Source of the DNA: a virus
IMG/VR virus record: IMGVR_UViG_3300024299_000645
Coordinates: 103,437-167,436 of that record
Strand: one strand, 5' to 3'
DNA length: 64,000 bases
The position numbers and the translations under genes are program-made. This document shows positions 15,622 to 25,917 of the stretch, piece after piece (position 1 is the first letter of the stretch; the number at the start of each line of letters is the position of its first letter). The notes under the pieces were generated by a model. The model saw nothing but the letters and a program-made list of their open reading frames with translations. It searched no databases and was not told the origin of the DNA.

Positions 15622-17508
15622 ATGGCAACAGATGTAGCGAAATTAAATGTTTCAGAACTGGACATGCCGGCTATCAAATCCAACATGATAGCCTTTTTAA
15701 AAAGTCAAAGTGAATTCGCAAATTTTGACTTTGCAGGTTCAGGATTGGATGTAATAATGGATATGCTAGCATATAATACTTATTATAATTCATTTTATTT
15801 AAATATGTTAGCAAATGAAATGTTTTTAGATACTGCGGAACTTAGAAATTCTGTTGTACAGAAAGCCAAACAGATGGGTTATACACCTCGATCTGTTCAA
15901 GGAACAAAGGCAATAGTTACATTGCAGATAACTCCTAGTGATCAAGCAACCACAATGGTTGTAGAAAAAGATAAAAGATTTTCTGCTACTATAGATCAGG
16001 ACAAATATATTTTTACTACTGCGGATTCGTATAATGCTATAATTGGTTCCAATGGAAGATTCACGGTTCCCGATGTACAGTTGAATCAAGGTATAAGGTT
16101 AACTCACAAATATGCAGTTGATTATTCTAACAAAGAGCAAAAATTTCTTTTACCTAATCCACAGACTGATGTTACAACATTAGAGGTTACTGTAAAGGCT
16201 TCACCGACTTCTACAATTATAGATACCTATACAAAGGTAACAGACACAGTTAAAGTAACAGCAACATCTAAAGTATTTTTCTTATATGAAGAATTTGATG
16301 GTAGATATGAAGTACAATTTGGAGATAATAAAGTAGGAGCGCGTCCAGCTGATGGAAGCCAAGTTATTTTAACAACAAATATTTCTGATGGCCAAGTTAC
16401 AAATAAAGCCGCAACTTTTCAAGCTATTGATTTAATAGGAGGATATGCGGATGTTCAAGTAGTAACTACAACCGCTGGTTATGGTGGTGCTGTAAGGGAA
16501 TCAATAGAAGAAATAAAATACGGTGCGCCTAAATTATATGAAACTCAAAATAGAGCAGTTACATTAAATGATTATAAAAGAATTGTAGAAAATGAATGGG
16601 TTAATGCAGAGTCAGTAACATGTTGGGGCGGAGAACAAAATGATCCGCCAAGATATGGAAAAGCGTATATTGCAGTAAAACCCAAGAGTGGATTATACTT
16701 AACATCAAAAGATAAAAATGCAATTAAAACTGATATATTATTAAGAAAGAATATGGTTTCTGTAACACCAGAGATTGTTGCTCCTGATTATCTTTATCTA
16801 AAAATTACTTCAGATGTTAGATATGATCCAAATAAAACTATTCAATCTGCAGATCAAATAGGATCAAATATTGTTAATGTGGCTCTAAATTATAATCAAA
16901 ATGAATTAGGAAAATTTGATTTGAGATTCAGGTATTCACGATTAACTACTTTAATTGATAATACAGATCCAGCCATTTTAAATAACCAAACAACTGTTCT
17001 TTTATTTAAGAGATTGGTGGTAGAATTAGCACAAGCTTTCAACTACGCACAGAATTTTTCGAATCAATTAAAATATCCATACGTTGGTTATAAAGGAACA
17101 TTGACTTCTTCAAAATTTCAATATATTAATGAATCAACAGAAGTTGTAGAAACTGGATGTACATTATCTGATGCAGATGGTATTATTCAAGTTGTAAAAG
17201 AAGCAGCCGGCGAAGTTGCAGTTATTAATACTAATGTTGGGACGTTAGATTATACTACAGGTAAGATGACTTTGGTATCATTTAAACCTATAACAGTTGA
17301 AGCTGTTGTAAATAATAATACAATTGAAATATTTGTGCAAACTAATGTATTGGATATAACACCTATAAGAGAACAAGTTATTATAGTTGAAAAGAAAGAT
17401 ATCCAAATTAATATGATGACCGATACTTCATTAAGTACAGGTGATTTCCAAATGGCAACATCTGATGAAACCCCCGCGCAGGTAATTTTTGGAGCTAATA
17501 CTGCATAA
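15622..17508 (+). CDS. 6: gp6 baseplate wedge protein
   Basis: A 628-residue protein (T4 gp6 has 660) of the gpJ/gp6 family. The N-terminus has FDFAGSGLDVIMDMLAYNT and LNMLANEMFLDTAELR, hallmark gp6 helices; the middle has the FDGRYEVQFGDNKVGARP motif. The C-terminal domain mediates the ring of gp6 dimers that holds the baseplate together. The stop overlaps the start of the gp7 gene by one base (TAATG). Confidence 0.94.
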   Translation: MATDVAKLNVSELDMPAIKSNMIAFLKSQSEFANFDFAGSGLDVIMDMLAYNTYYNSFYLNMLANEMFLDTAELRNSVVQKAKQMGYTPRSVQGTKAIVTLQITPSDQATTMVVEKDKRFSATIDQDKYIFTTADSYNAIIGSNGRFTVPDVQLNQGIRLTHKYAVDYSNKEQKFLLPNPQTDVTTLEVTVKASPTSTIIDTYTKVTDTVKVTATSKVFFLYEEFDGRYEVQFGDNKVGARPADGSQVILTTNISDGQVTNKAATFQAIDLIGGYADVQVVTTTAGYGGAVRESIEEIKYGAPKLYETQNRAVTLNDYKRIVENEWVNAESVTCWGGEQNDPPRYGKAYIAVKPKSGLYLTSKDKNAIKTDILLRKNMVSVTPEIVAPDYLYLKITSDVRYDPNKTIQSADQIGSNIVNVALNYNQNELGKFDLRFRYSRLTTLIDNTDPAILNNQTTVLLFKRLVVELAQAFNYAQNFSNQLKYPYVGYKGTLTSSKFQYINESTEVVETGCTLSDADGIIQVVKEAAGEVAVINTNVGTLDYTTGKMTLVSFKPITVEAVVNNNTIEIFVQTNVLDITPIREQVIIVEKKDIQINMMTDTSLSTGDFQMATSDETPAQVIFGANTA

Positions 17509-20500
17509 TGGCTGATAACAGAATATCTGAAATAATACAAAATCAATTACCATCCTTCTTTACTGAAGAAGGTAGTAATCTCCCTGTCTTTATGACAAAG
17601 TATTTTGAATTTTTAGAATCCTACCAAATAGAATATACTGATTTAGAATTAGACGAATATAATATTGTCCAAGAGGATGATGACGGCGCATATTATGTTC
17701 GAGGGACTGCTATAGATCAAAGAGAACTTGTTTACGAACCTTCAGATGGTGCAGAGTCAACTGATGCCGGATTGCAATATGGACACTTTTATCCTGTTTA
17801 TGGAAATAAGGCACCTGCTATAGCCGCTTCTGATGATGGTACAATTTATGAATTAGAATTAGAAGAGTTAAGGGGTAATGTATTTTATATGCCGAGAAAA
17901 GGCGGAGCAAATGGTGGTAACTATGGTATAGCAATAAAAGATCCTCCTAGCACCTCATATACTGCATATACAGCCGCTTCTAGAATTGTAAAGGAAGATT
18001 CACCAGAAGATGGGAAAGCTAATACAGAAATTATAGTTGAATCGGAAAGAGGAGAAGATGCTACATTTGCTATTGGTGAAGTAATTATAGGCGCTACATC
18101 TGGTGCTCAACTTATAGTAACTGGTTATCAAAGAAAAAACGAACCTGCTGGTAAATTTTTAGAAACAGCAAATACCGCATCTCCAAAATATAATTTAGAT
18201 CCACATCTATTATTCGCACGTCCTATTAATGGAAGAGTATTGATACACGGAGAATCTATTAGAGGTAGATTGACACGTGCAAAAGCTACAGTAGGTGAAA
18301 CAGATAAAGATTTATTGAGAAATCCTCTTCGAGGTGCTGCCGATATAGATTTAATGACTGATGTTGATGCGGCTGACAACTACATGTTACAACAATTCAG
18401 GGAAGATTTCTTATCAAATATTCCTTTTGATGCAATTGGAGATTTAAGACAAGCGATTAAAACAGCAAGGGATATCTATAGAAGCAGAGGTACAGAAGAT
18501 TCTTTTCTTTGGTTATGGAGAACAGTATATGGATCAGATCAACTAAGTTTTATATATCCAAAAGAAAGATTATTGAGACCTTCCGATGGTACCTGGAGTT
18601 CTGCAAAATCTGTTAAATTATATACCGGTACCGCTATAAACCCAGATGAATTTAATAGTAAAGTTATTAAAGGTCAAGATTCTCAAGCTACAGCAACTGT
18701 TGATAATTCTATTGCATATATTGAAGGATCGACCGCAGTAACAGAATTATATTTAACAGATTATGTTAAAGGGTATGATGCTCGTTTTGATATCTATTCT
18801 GATTTTCAACCCGGCGAAAAAATAGCAACGATTGAAGCATTTGTTGATACTGAAGCTGGGCTTTCGGAACTTATGAATAGTCCTGATTCTTCTGATGCTG
18901 TGAAAGCAATGGCATTTCCGGCAGGTTCTTCTAGAGGAGATTGTATTGCTGTTATTGGTGATATTACAATTGTAAGCGCCGGTACAGGTTATAAGGTTAA
19001 TGATGAATTAGTAATAAAAGGAGGTCCCGGACAAGGTGCTTCAGCACGTGTATCCGCAACCGCTAATGGCGCAATTGATGAGATTATTGTAGATGATGGC
19101 GGTAATGGATATATGGGCGGTGAAATGTTAATAGTTGATAGTGCCGGCACACTGGGCACCAATCATACTGGCGCTATTCGCGGAATTCTAGAAACAGGAA
19201 CATTTAGAGATTCTAATTCAACAATTGATAAAGTTATTTCAACTGCAAATGGTGGTTCAGCTGCTTCCGCTATTTCATTAAATGCATTTTCATTTTCTGT
19301 TGATGATCCAGGCGATGTAAGATATCCCGAAAATATTAATACACATTTTAGTTCAAGTAATTCAACTACTTGGGTTGCTGAAGTAACAAATCAAGATACT
19401 GAAGATGGCGGCGCTAATATTTTACTTGAAGAAGGTGACGGATTAATTTTAATAGATAGTACAGATGGCTCAGCAGATGCTGGTGATAATATTCTTTTTC
19501 ATACAAAGAATTTTGAAGATGATATTCAATCAGGCTATTATGTATATGATTCTAAAACAGGAACTAAAGGAACAATTGCTGGGCCATCAGTAAACACTAC
19601 ATGTTTTGTTTATGTAATTGAGAGTGAATCGGCGGCTAACTTTGTTGAAAATAGTTATGGTGATTTATACTATAGTGCAAACGCTACAGCAGTTCCTGGG
19701 AAATCCCAAATGTTTCAAATTGCTTCAATTAAACCAGCAAGTTATTATGAAACAAATCAATTAGGAGATAATACTTATTCTATTGATAGCTATTACGGAG
19801 CAACAAAATATACCTATACTTCTTTTGGTGCAATTGCGAATGTACAGGTTATAACTACTGGAATTGATTATTTAAAAGGCCCAAGTTATGAAGCATCTAA
19901 TCAAACTATATTAGGAAAGAAGGCATATGAGTTTGAAGATCCTATTACTGGAAAAAATACTGCTGAATTATCATATTTAAATTTTGCAGAAAATGTTCAG
20001 GGGAAATATAGATTTGGTGAATATGTTATCGGACAGACTTCAGGTAAAAAAGCTCAAGTAGTACAGCCATATGTTAATTCATCGGCGAATTCTACTGCTA
20101 GTTCAATGAAAGTGAAAGAAGTAGATACAACATTTTCTCTTGAAGACGAAAGTGTTATTTTAAGCGGATTAGGAACATTTGAGAATAATACTTCTGCTCT
20201 TTATTCTTTTTCTACTAAGGGTGTAGGTGGTGCTGTTGTTATAGCATCAAATGGAAATGAAACTTGGGATAATCAAACAGGTGATACTGGTAATAATACT
20301 CTTTCTATTGAATCTTCAAATACAATATATGGATCATATAGTGGTAAGATTGCTGTTAATGATCAATTGGAAACATATGTTGGACTTAAGGGTTTAAATA
20401 ATAGTACAGGTGCTGACTATGAGAATTTATTAAATGCCGGTAATGAATATATTGGAAGAATAAGTTTTAGAGCTAGTACTGTTTTATCTAGTGTTGTTCT

Positions 20501-23500
20501 TAGATATGGACATTCTAAAACAGATGTAAACTTTGTAAGCGACGGTGCAATAGGCGGATTAACAAATGTAGATTTGTATAGTCAAGTAGGCACTAATAAT
20601 GCTGATCAAATTTATACTTATGAAGGCAAATTTACAGTTGATCCTACAAATAATTATCATGCGATATATTTGTATATAAAAATGAATACATCTACAACAT
20701 ATACATTACATGTAGATAAAATTGAAATGATAGATGTTACAACTCGTGGTAAGCTTGAATATGAAGGATTCAATACAGCAGATGAACCAGAATCATTTAT
20801 GATTATGGAACCATCGGAATTTACTGCTGGAGAAACTGTTGTATCTTTAGTTGGTGCTAGAACAGCTGTATTAGCAAGTGCAAATGTTCAATCAGTTGAA
20901 TCAACTGAGAATTATGGTAATAATGCTGTATTAAAATCCGGTGCTTTAAAAACTGGAGCTATTAAAGCTCTTACAATTGCACAGGCAGGTATAAACTATA
21001 CTACAGTTCCTACAGTTACGGCCCCAACAGGTGATAACAACGCGACATTTACAGCTAACCGTACAACTATAACTAATTATCCTGGAACGTTTAAAAGTAA
21101 ATTAGGAATGATTAGTGATATTATCAGGGTACAGGATTCTTACTATTATCAAGATTTTTCATATGTTTTGAGATCTGATATTCAGATTGGTACCTTTAGA
21201 GATATGGTAAGGTCTTTTGTTCATCCAGCAGGATGGGCAGTATTTGGTGAGATAGGTATTGAATTTTTGATTAGTATGTCCATTGAGGCAGAATCAGTCA
21301 CTAATAAAAAGCTTGAATTGTTCGTTGATAGAACACCAGCATATGTTACACAATACGGCCCAATTGATAAAGATATGAGAATGGGTTATAATAGAACAAT
21401 GATGCCGTTTGATAGTGAATATGGCCAAATTGATTTTGATTGGGGTATTATTCATAATTATCATATTGAATTCTTAGATCCAAGATGTATTGGTTTTGGC
21501 GCAACGACAGATGATAAACATTTTGCATTTCACTTAGGAAGGCAAGACAGTACTACTTGGTTAAATGGACTCGGATGGGACTATGAAAAAGATTATGCTG
21601 GTAATTTAGCTGGGCAATTTGGTGTAGCTACACCTTACAATAGTAGTGATGCCGGCAGAGTAGAAATAACACATTGGTTCATAGAACATGATCAAACTAA
21701 TGCTTTGAACGAAAGTACTAAAATTGCACCTTGGTATCCGAATGTAATCGCAGAATATGTTATTCCAGGTCACTATGAAGGAAATGAATGTACAGGACAT
21801 AGCGCCGGCGGTGGAGTTTCCCTACACGGTAAGGATTCACACTATAATACAGAAAATAGATGGAACCCTCAAACTTCGACTAATGCAGCTGGGACATATG
21901 CGGGCGCACAAAGACCACCGGAAACTTTCTGGGGTCTAGGTGGAGACGGTAATCCAAGTCTAGTACGTAAAGGTGGATTTGAATATTGGCCAGAAATAGG
22001 TATATTAGGAAAATATACTTCACCGGATGGTAATGAAACAATGCCATTAGTTACCACTCATGTAAGTTATGGTGAAGAAGAAGTTGAATTAATCGGTGAT
22101 GCTACTATAACTGTAATAAGTTGGAAAGAGCCTACACTGCCTATAAGAATGGCAACCGCGTCATTACCAAATTTAACTAGTGTTGATACATATGTTAAAT
22201 TAGATGAGAGTAGGGTAAAAATACAACCATTTGATAATATGTCCATTGATAGACAAACTGTACATTGGCCAAATGCTGCAGATCGTTTAATCGCGGTAAC
22301 AGTTTCAAGCACTGATTTTCTTTTTGATGGCGTAAACATTAATGATAGTGCATGGTCAAGAAAACTTATCAAGGGTGTAACATATCGTTTTAATCAAGAA
22401 GATAGTACTAATTTAGGACACCCATTAAGATTTGCAAATCTTCTTGACGGTAAACATGCTGCAGGATATGTAGAAGCAACAAATCAATATCCTTATACTG
22501 CAGTTGGCACACCAGGAAGTGGTGGATCATATGTTGATTTTAAAATTCCAGATTTTGATGTAGCACATGTTGATGGTTCTGGTAGCTGGAGTAAAAATGA
22601 TACAGTATGGGCTTATTGTCATAATCATTCAAATATGGGCGGCCCAGTAAAAATAGAAGAGAAGATAGTAGTTAATGGTTCTGAATGGATGCATGTTAAA
22701 AAATCTCTGGGTGTTAATACTCCAGATACTACTGCTTCCGGAATTTATAGAGATCCAACTTATGAATATGGACAGTCATATGCTAGACCAAAAGATAAGA
22801 GATTAAATAATCCATTAAGAACTGATAATAAGTTTGAAGTCGCAGTTGCAAATATTAAAGCTGGACATGTTGTAGGATTAAGAACGGATGGGACAATACA
22901 ACAGGTATATCAAACAGGGAATGTTTGTTTCCCAAGAATCAATTATGTTCATTCATTATTAGGAATAGTTCAATCAGATGGCGCTGTTGGGGAATTTGTT
23001 GAAGTTCATGATACTGATTCAACAGAAGAAAAAGTTTGGGATCTAGTACCTGGTGCTGAATATTATCCTAATTATAGTGCAAATTCTGCGAATCTTCAGG
23101 AAGAGGCATATGTTACAACTACTCCTCCTACAATAACTTCTGCAGATGCTCTTGATAGAATTAAATTAGGAAAAGCAGACACAAAGGATTCATTAAATTT
23201 ATCTTTTCCTAGATGGGAGATATATACTTATCAAGCACATGAAAATTTAGTAGAAGGAAATGTAGTAGGTTTAATGTCTAATGGTAAGGTACAAAAAGTT
23301 TTCTGTGAAGTAGATGGAACGGCTAAACCTCAATTAGATGGCGTTCACTCATTACTTGGTATAGTAAAAGCGGATTGTTTACTAGGAGATTGGGCTGAAA
23401 TAATAACAAAAGATCAAACTCACGAGATGGCAGCATTCTTTCAAGGTGCAGACACAAACTTTACATGGGCAACAGATACAGATCTTTATGTTGATTATAG

Positions 23501-24140
23501 AGATGCTTCTATAAAGCTAAATGTAGCTTATAGCAACCATCCACTTAATAAGATTGGAAAGTCACTTGCTGGACAACAAGGTACGGAACAGACGGTATTA
23601 GTGACATGCGATATACCGACACATGGAACATATTCGCCTACATGGGATAAAACGAAAGCTAGTTGGCCATGGAATACTTATTGTAGAGTATCCACAGTTC
23701 CACATTTAGATGATATAGTAGGCGATAGCACAATAGAAGAATACGCAGGACTTGGTATAGAATTAACTATGCCACAGAATGATCACCCAGTAGAAAATCT
23801 TGAATCTGGGCAGAGCATATTATTTGATGATATAAATATTATACTAGAAGAAGCAGATGGGATGCTTCTCGAAGATGGTGATGAAGTATTAGTAGAAGAT
23901 GGTACAACTGATGCAACATCTGCCATGGGTAAATTAAAAATCGAGAATGATTATCTCTTATATGAAGACCTTATAAATACAGGTAGTGACTATAAACGTA
24001 TTAATATATATAGTAGGTTTGATGCTAAATATATTGTAGGTAATTATACCACAAGTAGTTTTAATGTACATGAGCGCGCGAATAAATACTTCCCGGAAGG
24101 ACGTAGTGATCACGCAGCTCAACATGCAGTTTTAGAGTAA
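17508..24140 (+). CDS. 7: gp7-like baseplate wedge protein, greatly enlarged (2210 aa)
   Basis: The N-terminus (FFTEEGSNLPVFMTKYFEFL), the block near 300-335 (DLRQAIKTARDIYRSRGTED, then FLWLWR) and FRDMVRSFVHPAGWAVFG near 1230 match the C-terminal half of T4 gp7 (the SDVIRFVHPVGFGF region). T4 gp7 is 1032 residues, so about half of this protein is extra. The extra parts include short G-x-G-Y β-repeats near 485-540 and 800-950. A cupredoxin-like domain lies at about 1600-1720, with H1638, C1704, H1707 and M1710. Two tandem copies of a VHSLLGIV-containing unit lie near 1783-1965. Late in the protein are acidic ILLEE/LLEDG repeats. It anchors the wedge periphery and may display domains outward. 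Confidence 0.8.
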   Translation: MADNRISEIIQNQLPSFFTEEGSNLPVFMTKYFEFLESYQIEYTDLELDEYNIVQEDDDGAYYVRGTAIDQRELVYEPSDGAESTDAGLQYGHFYPVYGNKAPAIAASDDGTIYELELEELRGNVFYMPRKGGANGGNYGIAIKDPPSTSYTAYTAASRIVKEDSPEDGKANTEIIVESERGEDATFAIGEVIIGATSGAQLIVTGYQRKNEPAGKFLETANTASPKYNLDPHLLFARPINGRVLIHGESIRGRLTRAKATVGETDKDLLRNPLRGAADIDLMTDVDAADNYMLQQFREDFLSNIPFDAIGDLRQAIKTARDIYRSRGTEDSFLWLWRTVYGSDQLSFIYPKERLLRPSDGTWSSAKSVKLYTGTAINPDEFNSKVIKGQDSQATATVDNSIAYIEGSTAVTELYLTDYVKGYDARFDIYSDFQPGEKIATIEAFVDTEAGLSELMNSPDSSDAVKAMAFPAGSSRGDCIAVIGDITIVSAGTGYKVNDELVIKGGPGQGASARVSATANGAIDEIIVDDGGNGYMGGEMLIVDSAGTLGTNHTGAIRGILETGTFRDSNSTIDKVISTANGGSAASAISLNAFSFSVDDPGDVRYPENINTHFSSSNSTTWVAEVTNQDTEDGGANILLEEGDGLILIDSTDGSADAGDNILFHTKNFEDDIQSGYYVYDSKTGTKGTIAGPSVNTTCFVYVIESESAANFVENSYGDLYYSANATAVPGKSQMFQIASIKPASYYETNQLGDNTYSIDSYYGATKYTYTSFGAIANVQVITTGIDYLKGPSYEASNQTILGKKAYEFEDPITGKNTAELSYLNFAENVQGKYRFGEYVIGQTSGKKAQVVQPYVNSSANSTASSMKVKEVDTTFSLEDESVILSGLGTFENNTSALYSFSTKGVGGAVVIASNGNETWDNQTGDTGNNTLSIESSNTIYGSYSGKIAVNDQLETYVGLKGLNNSTGADYENLLNAGNEYIGRISFRASTVLSSVVLRYGHSKTDVNFVSDGAIGGLTNVDLYSQVGTNNADQIYTYEGKFTVDPTNNYHAIYLYIKMNTSTTYTLHVDKIEMIDVTTRGKLEYEGFNTADEPESFMIMEPSEFTAGETVVSLVGARTAVLASANVQSVESTENYGNNAVLKSGALKTGAIKALTIAQAGINYTTVPTVTAPTGDNNATFTANRTTITNYPGTFKSKLGMISDIIRVQDSYYYQDFSYVLRSDIQIGTFRDMVRSFVHPAGWAVFGEIGIEFLISMSIEAESVTNKKLELFVDRTPAYVTQYGPIDKDMRMGYNRTMMPFDSEYGQIDFDWGIIHNYHIEFLDPRCIGFGATTDDKHFAFHLGRQDSTTWLNGLGWDYEKDYAGNLAGQFGVATPYNSSDAGRVEITHWFIEHDQTNALNESTKIAPWYPNVIAEYVIPGHYEGNECTGHSAGGGVSLHGKDSHYNTENRWNPQTSTNAAGTYAGAQRPPETFWGLGGDGNPSLVRKGGFEYWPEIGILGKYTSPDGNETMPLVTTHVSYGEEEVELIGDATITVISWKEPTLPIRMATASLPNLTSVDTYVKLDESRVKIQPFDNMSIDRQTVHWPNAADRLIAVTVSSTDFLFDGVNINDSAWSRKLIKGVTYRFNQEDSTNLGHPLRFANLLDGKHAAGYVEATNQYPYTAVGTPGSGGSYVDFKIPDFDVAHVDGSGSWSKNDTVWAYCHNHSNMGGPVKIEEKIVVNGSEWMHVKKSLGVNTPDTTASGIYRDPTYEYGQSYARPKDKRLNNPLRTDNKFEVAVANIKAGHVVGLRTDGTIQQVYQTGNVCFPRINYVHSLLGIVQSDGAVGEFVEVHDTDSTEEKVWDLVPGAEYYPNYSANSANLQEEAYVTTTPPTITSADALDRIKLGKADTKDSLNLSFPRWEIYTYQAHENLVEGNVVGLMSNGKVQKVFCEVDGTAKPQLDGVHSLLGIVKADCLLGDWAEIITKDQTHEMAAFFQGADTNFTWATDTDLYVDYRDASIKLNVAYSNHPLNKIGKSLAGQQGTEQTVLVTCDIPTHGTYSPTWDKTKASWPWNTYCRVSTVPHLDDIVGDSTIEEYAGLGIELTMPQNDHPVENLESGQSILFDDINIILEEADGMLLEDGDEVLVEDGTTDATSAMGKLKIENDYLLYEDLINTGSDYKRINIYSRFDAKYIVGNYTTSSFNVHERANKYFPEGRSDHAAQHAVLE

Positions 24141-24168
24141 TTAATTAATAACGATTGGAGTTATCGAA

Positions 24169-25896
24169 ATGCCGGCTTTAGTAACAAATAAATTTAGAAT
24201 GTTCAATGCAAAGCAGTTTCGAGAGTCTTTTGACGAAGATTCCGGAATGACAACATTTGCGAACACAGTCGCGGGCGATACATACTTAGAATCTAATATG
24301 TATCTTTTCATCGGTGGTGTCCAGAACTGGGCTAATGTAGCAGGAGCCGCGGCAGCAGACAACGACACAACACCCCCTACACCCACCGATTCAGTATCAA
24401 ATACTTATTATAATCATTGGAAAGATATGATCGCAGCTAAAAAGGTTGTATCTACTGATGTGACACATTGTATTCCTAGATATAATTGGGCTAACAATAC
24501 ATCTTATTTTGCTTATGATAATACGCAAAATGCTATGCTTGCCAATACCTTTTATGTCATGACAGATGAATATAATGTATATAAGTGTTTAGCAAACAAT
24601 AACACTGGTGGAACAAGTGTTGCAAAACCAACAGGTCAAGCAGCAACTATTGTTACACCTGGATCAGATGGATATAAGTGGAAGTATATGTTCACAATTT
24701 CGGCCGCATCGGCTTTGAAATTTGTAACCACTAATTATATTCCTGTACAACAAGTACGTTATCAGAATACTGTTATGGCATCGGCCACACAGGAAAACAC
24801 CTTACAACGTGCTGTTGAAAATGCAGCTGTTGATGGTGCTATCAATATCTATAGAAAAACAGCTAACGGAACAGTTGGTGGAGCTGAATATTTAATTTTT
24901 GAAACCAACACATTGGATAACGGTTTTGGTAGTGCATATTCACATACTACTACTTCCGTACGTATTCATAGTACCGCAAGTGCTGCTGATGATGTTTATG
25001 TCGGTTCAGATATATTCTTTACATCAGGAAATGCAGAAGGACAAGGTGGAACTATTACAGATTATAATGGTACTACAAAAGTAGTTACCTTCGCGCCAGC
25101 AGTTTCATCTGCGGCCGCACAAAGTGATAGTTTTCAAATTGCACCTAGATTACAAATATTAGGTGATGGAAGCGGAGCAAATTGTAGATCAAACGGAACT
25201 AATACTTCTGGTTTAACTGATGTTATAACAATTGCCGCAGGTTCTGGATATACAAATGCAGCTGTTAGTGTTTTAGCTAATAGTTCTTGGAATACAGATG
25301 ATGCCACAGTTCAAGCTGTTATCGAACCAAAAGGCGGTCATGGATTTGATGCCACAGAAGAATTAGGTGGATATAACGTTATGGTTAACGTTAGACTTGA
25401 AAATGATGAGTCCGGAGAATTTACAGTAGCCAATGATTTTAGAAAAATTGGTTTAATTTCACATCCGAACGCAGCTAATACAACTAATGATAATGATCTT
25501 GCTATACCAGCAACTATTTCATTGGCTGACCAGGCACTTAGAGTTACAGTGCAATCTTTTTCAGGTTCTGCATATTCATCAGACCAATTAGTAACAGGTT
25601 CAGTATCAGGTGCAACAGGAAGAGTAGTTGACTGGACTTCAGGAACAAGTAAATTGAGAATGTCTCAAGTTACAAAAGGTTCAAATACTTCAAACGGATG
25701 GGATGGAACACCAGGTTCTTTTCAAGCTAACGAAGCGTTGACGGTTTCTGGAGGTGGAACAACCGCTAATACAAGTGCTATTGAAGGACCTGACTTGAAA
25801 CAATATACTGGTGATATTCTATATGTTGAAAATAGATCACCAATTTCAAGAGCTAGTGACCAAATCGAAGATGTTAAGTTAATAATTAACTTCTAA
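24169..25896 (+). CDS. 8: gp8 baseplate wedge protein
   Basis: A 575-residue protein whose N-terminal half matches the gp8 family: KFRMFNAKQFRESF, then YLFIGGVQNW, MTDEYNVYKCLANN and GYKWKYMFTISAA. T4 gp8 has 334 residues; the additional ~240 residues hold β-repeat modules of the kinds also seen in gp7 and gp14 (GSGYTNAAVSV; QLVTGSVSGATGRVV). In T4, gp8 dimers link gp7 and gp10 in the wedge. It begins 28 bases after the gp7 stop, with a TTGGAG ribosome site. Confidence 0.85.
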   Translation: MPALVTNKFRMFNAKQFRESFDEDSGMTTFANTVAGDTYLESNMYLFIGGVQNWANVAGAAAADNDTTPPTPTDSVSNTYYNHWKDMIAAKKVVSTDVTHCIPRYNWANNTSYFAYDNTQNAMLANTFYVMTDEYNVYKCLANNNTGGTSVAKPTGQAATIVTPGSDGYKWKYMFTISAASALKFVTTNYIPVQQVRYQNTVMASATQENTLQRAVENAAVDGAINIYRKTANGTVGGAEYLIFETNTLDNGFGSAYSHTTTSVRIHSTASAADDVYVGSDIFFTSGNAEGQGGTITDYNGTTKVVTFAPAVSSAAAQSDSFQIAPRLQILGDGSGANCRSNGTNTSGLTDVITIAAGSGYTNAAVSVLANSSWNTDDATVQAVIEPKGGHGFDATEELGGYNVMVNVRLENDESGEFTVANDFRKIGLISHPNAANTTNDNDLAIPATISLADQALRVTVQSFSGSAYSSDQLVTGSVSGATGRVVDWTSGTSKLRMSQVTKGSNTSNGWDGTPGSFQANEALTVSGGGTTANTSAIEGPDLKQYTGDILYVENRSPISRASDQIEDVKLIINF

Positions 25897-25917
25897 TATT
25901 TTACAATAAGGTAATAA

